From: an uncultured Ruminiclostridium sp.
Lineage (GTDB): Bacteria > Bacillota > Clostridia > Oscillospirales > Ruminococcaceae
Assembly: GCA_934462775.1 (NCBI GenBank)
Contig: CAKSIR010000125.1
Coordinates: 1-6,704 of the forward strand
DNA: 6,704 nt
Direction of reading: 5' to 3'
Below the pieces are notes generated by a model that ran no database searches, was not told the DNA's origin, and saw only the letters and a list, made by a program, of their open reading frames with translations. A program made the position numbers and the translations under genes. Shown one piece after another: positions 5,205-6,704 of the stretch. Positions within the stretch are counted from its first letter, which is position 1. Each line of letters begins with the position of its first letter.

Positions 5205-5727
5205 ATTTGATTTTCTTGAACCGGACAATGAAGCAAAAGCCCGTATGCTTGAAAAAATAAAGGCTCACGAGAAGAAAAACACCGTAAATCTGAACTGGCT
5301 TAAGGCGGCTGTTCCGGCAGCGGCAGCGGCGGTGCTGGCGATTGTATTCCTGCCGTCGGCGATTGGAGCGCCCGGAAGCGGAGATGAAAGCGAAATTCTC
5401 GTTGCACAGGCAGATTATGACGCGGCGGTTGAAGCCTTTGCAGGGGACATGATAACCTATGAGGAAAGCAGCGAGGTGTACATTACCGTTCAGTCAGACA
5501 GCGGAAATATGAGGTATTTCACGCTTGACCCGAACGAGTATGTTTTTACAGACGACATAGGCAGGCTTATCGGAACGGTGGTTAAATCCGATGATGACAG
5601 TTACTTGGAAAGAAAGGTTTACGAGTTTCCTTACCTTATTGCCGATTTTGACGCGGCATTTGAATATAACGGCAAATACCGCCTTTTAAAGGAGTGTACG
5701 GCGGTTTATGAATATGTAACGGAGTAG
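5194..5727 (+). CDS. Single-pass membrane protein, probable anti-sigma factor
   Basis: This 177-residue protein has a charged cytoplasmic N-terminus (about 1-34), one Ala-rich membrane helix (about 36-58) and an acidic outer domain of about 119 residues, giving N-in/C-out topology. GTG 5194 is preceded by a near-ideal AAGGAGGGAG, and the start overlaps the sigma factor stop by 11 bases. Tight coupling to an ECF sigma gene plus this topology makes an anti-sigma or signal-sensing role likely. However, the cytoplasmic part is very short and has no HxxxCxxC zinc-binding (ZAS) motif, indeed no Cys at all. The outer domain, rich in Asp, Glu and Tyr and containing EVYITVQSDSGNMRYFTLD, matches no family I recognise. 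The function is inferred from context, not homology. Confidence 0.72.
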   Translation: MKNEFDFLEPDNEAKARMLEKIKAHEKKNTVNLNWLKAAVPAAAAAVLAIVFLPSAIGAPGSGDESEILVAQADYDAAVEAFAGDMITYEESSEVYITVQSDSGNMRYFTLDPNEYVFTDDIGRLIGTVVKSDDDSYLERKVYEFPYLIADFDAAFEYNGKYRLLKECTAVYEYVTE

Positions 5728-5755
5728 TCCTTGTAATCTGTAAATGAATGTGATA

Positions 5756-5800
5756 AAATATAACAGGCTGAATTGGAACAGCCTGTTATATTTGTGTGTT
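5756..5800 (+). terminator. 15-bp perfect hairpin between the sigma/anti-sigma pair and the DMT transporter
   Basis: AAATATAACAGGCTG (5756-5770) and CAGCCTGTTATATTT (5779-5793) pair perfectly with an 8-base AATTGGAA loop, followed by GTGTGTT. An A-rich flank lies on the left and a T-rich run on the right arm, so it can act as a terminator for the sigma/anti-sigma operon, though the U-tract past the stem is imperfect. It begins 28 bases after the anti-sigma stop and ends just before the GGGGG ribosome binding site of the transporter. It may therefore also act as a leader structure for that gene. Confidence 0.7.
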
Positions 5801-5812
5801 GGGGGAATTTTT

Positions 5813-6643
5813 ATGCTGATGATACTGCTTGCGGCAGGGTGCTACACAATATGCGGACTTGCCGACAAATACGCCGTTGCAAAAGCCAAGCTCAACGGCA
5901 ACGAATTTACGTTCATAATGGCTTTGGCTACGGTGATTTTCATGTCGCCGATGCTGCCGTTTCTGGTTGAAGGATTTTCTTTTTCGTGGCAGGCGGCAAT
6001 CGGCATTGTACTTATCGCTGCCGACAAGCTGCTTGAATTTAAGATGTCGGCGCTGATACTTACCGAATTGTCTGCGTTTGAGCTGAAGGCGTGGATAGGA
6101 CTTACTCTCTTTGTGTCCTATTTTGCGGACGTTATCATGGGAGTCGGCAGCTTCAGCTGGTTCGGAATACTGTTTATTGCCGTAACGGGAGCAGGTCTTT
6201 TTCTTATTGCAAGCGGCAACAAGCGGCAGGTGCATTACGGAAAAATAGCGCTTCCGCTAATTGTGTATCTTGCAATTAAATTCGGTTATGGAATTATAAT
6301 GCAGCAGGCGTCTGCGTATATGCCAAGCACGATGGTGCTGTACTTTTCGCTGGTGCTGCTGACGGCGGTTCTCCTGCCGTTCATAAGCCTTAAAAAGCTG
6401 TGGAACGACAACCGAAAAGGCACAATAATAACGGCGGTAACCAAGCTGCCAAACGCAGTGGGACTGGTAGCGGAAAACGCAGCCCTTGCGGTGAGCCTTA
6501 CAGGATTTTCCCTGATTCAGCCGATTATTCTCATAGCGCTTTTCTTTATCGGAGTTATACGGAAAGAAAACTGCACAAAGCTGAACCTTGCGGGAGGAGC
6601 TGTGGCGATAATAGGCATTTTGGGATTTCAGCTGCTTAAATAA
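5813..6643 (+). CDS. EamA/DMT-type membrane transporter
   Basis: This 276-residue, very hydrophobic protein has about ten predicted membrane helices in two repeats of five, matching the drug/metabolite transporter (EamA) superfamily. Features include a short first helix with Cys-Tyr-Thr at its centre and a conserved-looking penultimate helix SLIQPIILIALFFIGVI followed by RKE and a final GGAVAIIGILGFQLL helix. It is expected to export or exchange a small metabolite; the substrate is unknown. I choose ATG 5813 because GGGGG (5801-5805) lies 7 bases upstream and the first helix then starts at residue 1, as in the family. A longer frame from ATG 5744 adds 23 residues but has no ribosome binding site and encodes both arms of the 15-bp hairpin. 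The gene ends before the terminator at 6669. Confidence 0.8.
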   Translation: MLMILLAAGCYTICGLADKYAVAKAKLNGNEFTFIMALATVIFMSPMLPFLVEGFSFSWQAAIGIVLIAADKLLEFKMSALILTELSAFELKAWIGLTLFVSYFADVIMGVGSFSWFGILFIAVTGAGLFLIASGNKRQVHYGKIALPLIVYLAIKFGYGIIMQQASAYMPSTMVLYFSLVLLTAVLLPFISLKKLWNDNRKGTIITAVTKLPNAVGLVAENAALAVSLTGFSLIQPIILIALFFIGVIRKENCTKLNLAGGAVAIIGILGFQLLK

Positions 6644-6668
6644 GACGGCTTACTGCCTTTAATTAAAA

Positions 6669-6704
6669 GAAATACCGACAGCAGTTACGCTGTCGGTATT
6701 TCAG
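6669..6704 (+). terminator. Intrinsic terminator after the DMT transporter
   Basis: GAAATACCGACAGC (6669-6682) and GCTGTCGGTATTTC (6689-6702) form a perfect 14-bp stem with loop AGTTAC. The stem starts 26 bases after the transporter stop. The window ends at 6704, so any further T-tract cannot be seen. The A-rich left flank (AATTAAAA) would serve as a U-tract on the minus strand, so it may also stop a gene converging from the right. Confidence 0.8.

Noticed and set aside
4662..5228. Minus-strand open frame opposite the sigma factor
   Set aside because: Low-quality composition, no ribosome binding site argument, and fully overlapped by a recognisable sigma factor.
6641..6660. GGC-TTACT-GCC as an extra terminator after the transporter
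   Set aside because: The stem is only 3 bp; the 14-bp hairpin at 6669-6702 is the convincing signal.

Overview
The window looks like a chromosomal segment of a low-to-mid GC Gram-positive bacterium, most likely a gut Clostridia of the Ruminococcus/Oscillospiraceae type. This is inferred from the strong GGAGG-like ribosome binding sites, GTG starts, textbook SigA promoters (TTGACA-N17-TATAAT twice), short intergenic hairpin terminators, and protein families typical of that group. No flagellar, phage, transposon, CRISPR, rRNA or tRNA sequence was recognised.

Layout. Positions 1-136 hold an A/T palindrome and a strong plus-strand terminator for a gene lying left of the window. A FliB-like (lysine-N-methylase family) gene occupies 137-1195 on the minus strand. 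The 419-base divergent intergenic region (1196-1614) carries a perfect minus-strand promoter. It also carries a roughly 134-nt leader with a terminator-like hairpin and a possible 22-codon leader ORF, plus a weaker plus-strand promoter with an operator-like palindrome and a 29-codon small ORF. A MATE efflux transporter follows at 1615-2928, closed by its own terminator.

Immediately after that terminator, a second perfect promoter drives an APH(3')-like kinase-fold gene (3027-3785). Its catalytic Asp is replaced by Ser and its metal-binding Asp by Asn, so it is a candidate pseudokinase. A PHP-domain metallohydrolase (3842-4558) with all its metal-ligand motifs is probably co-transcribed. An ECF-type sigma factor (4707-5204) overlaps by 11 bases a single-pass membrane protein (5194-5727) that is probably its anti-sigma partner but lacks a zinc-binding anti-sigma signature. 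A 15-bp perfect hairpin separates this pair from an EamA/DMT-type transporter whose true start is probably 5813. A 14-bp hairpin closes the window.

Functionally these look like four or five independent transcription units rather than one pathway: protein modification, efflux, a pseudokinase plus phosphoesterase pair, a sigma/anti-sigma switch and a small-molecule exporter. The best candidates for something undescribed are the pseudokinase/PHP pair under a consensus promoter, the leader-peptide/attenuator arrangement in front of the FliB-like gene, and the non-canonical anti-sigma factor.
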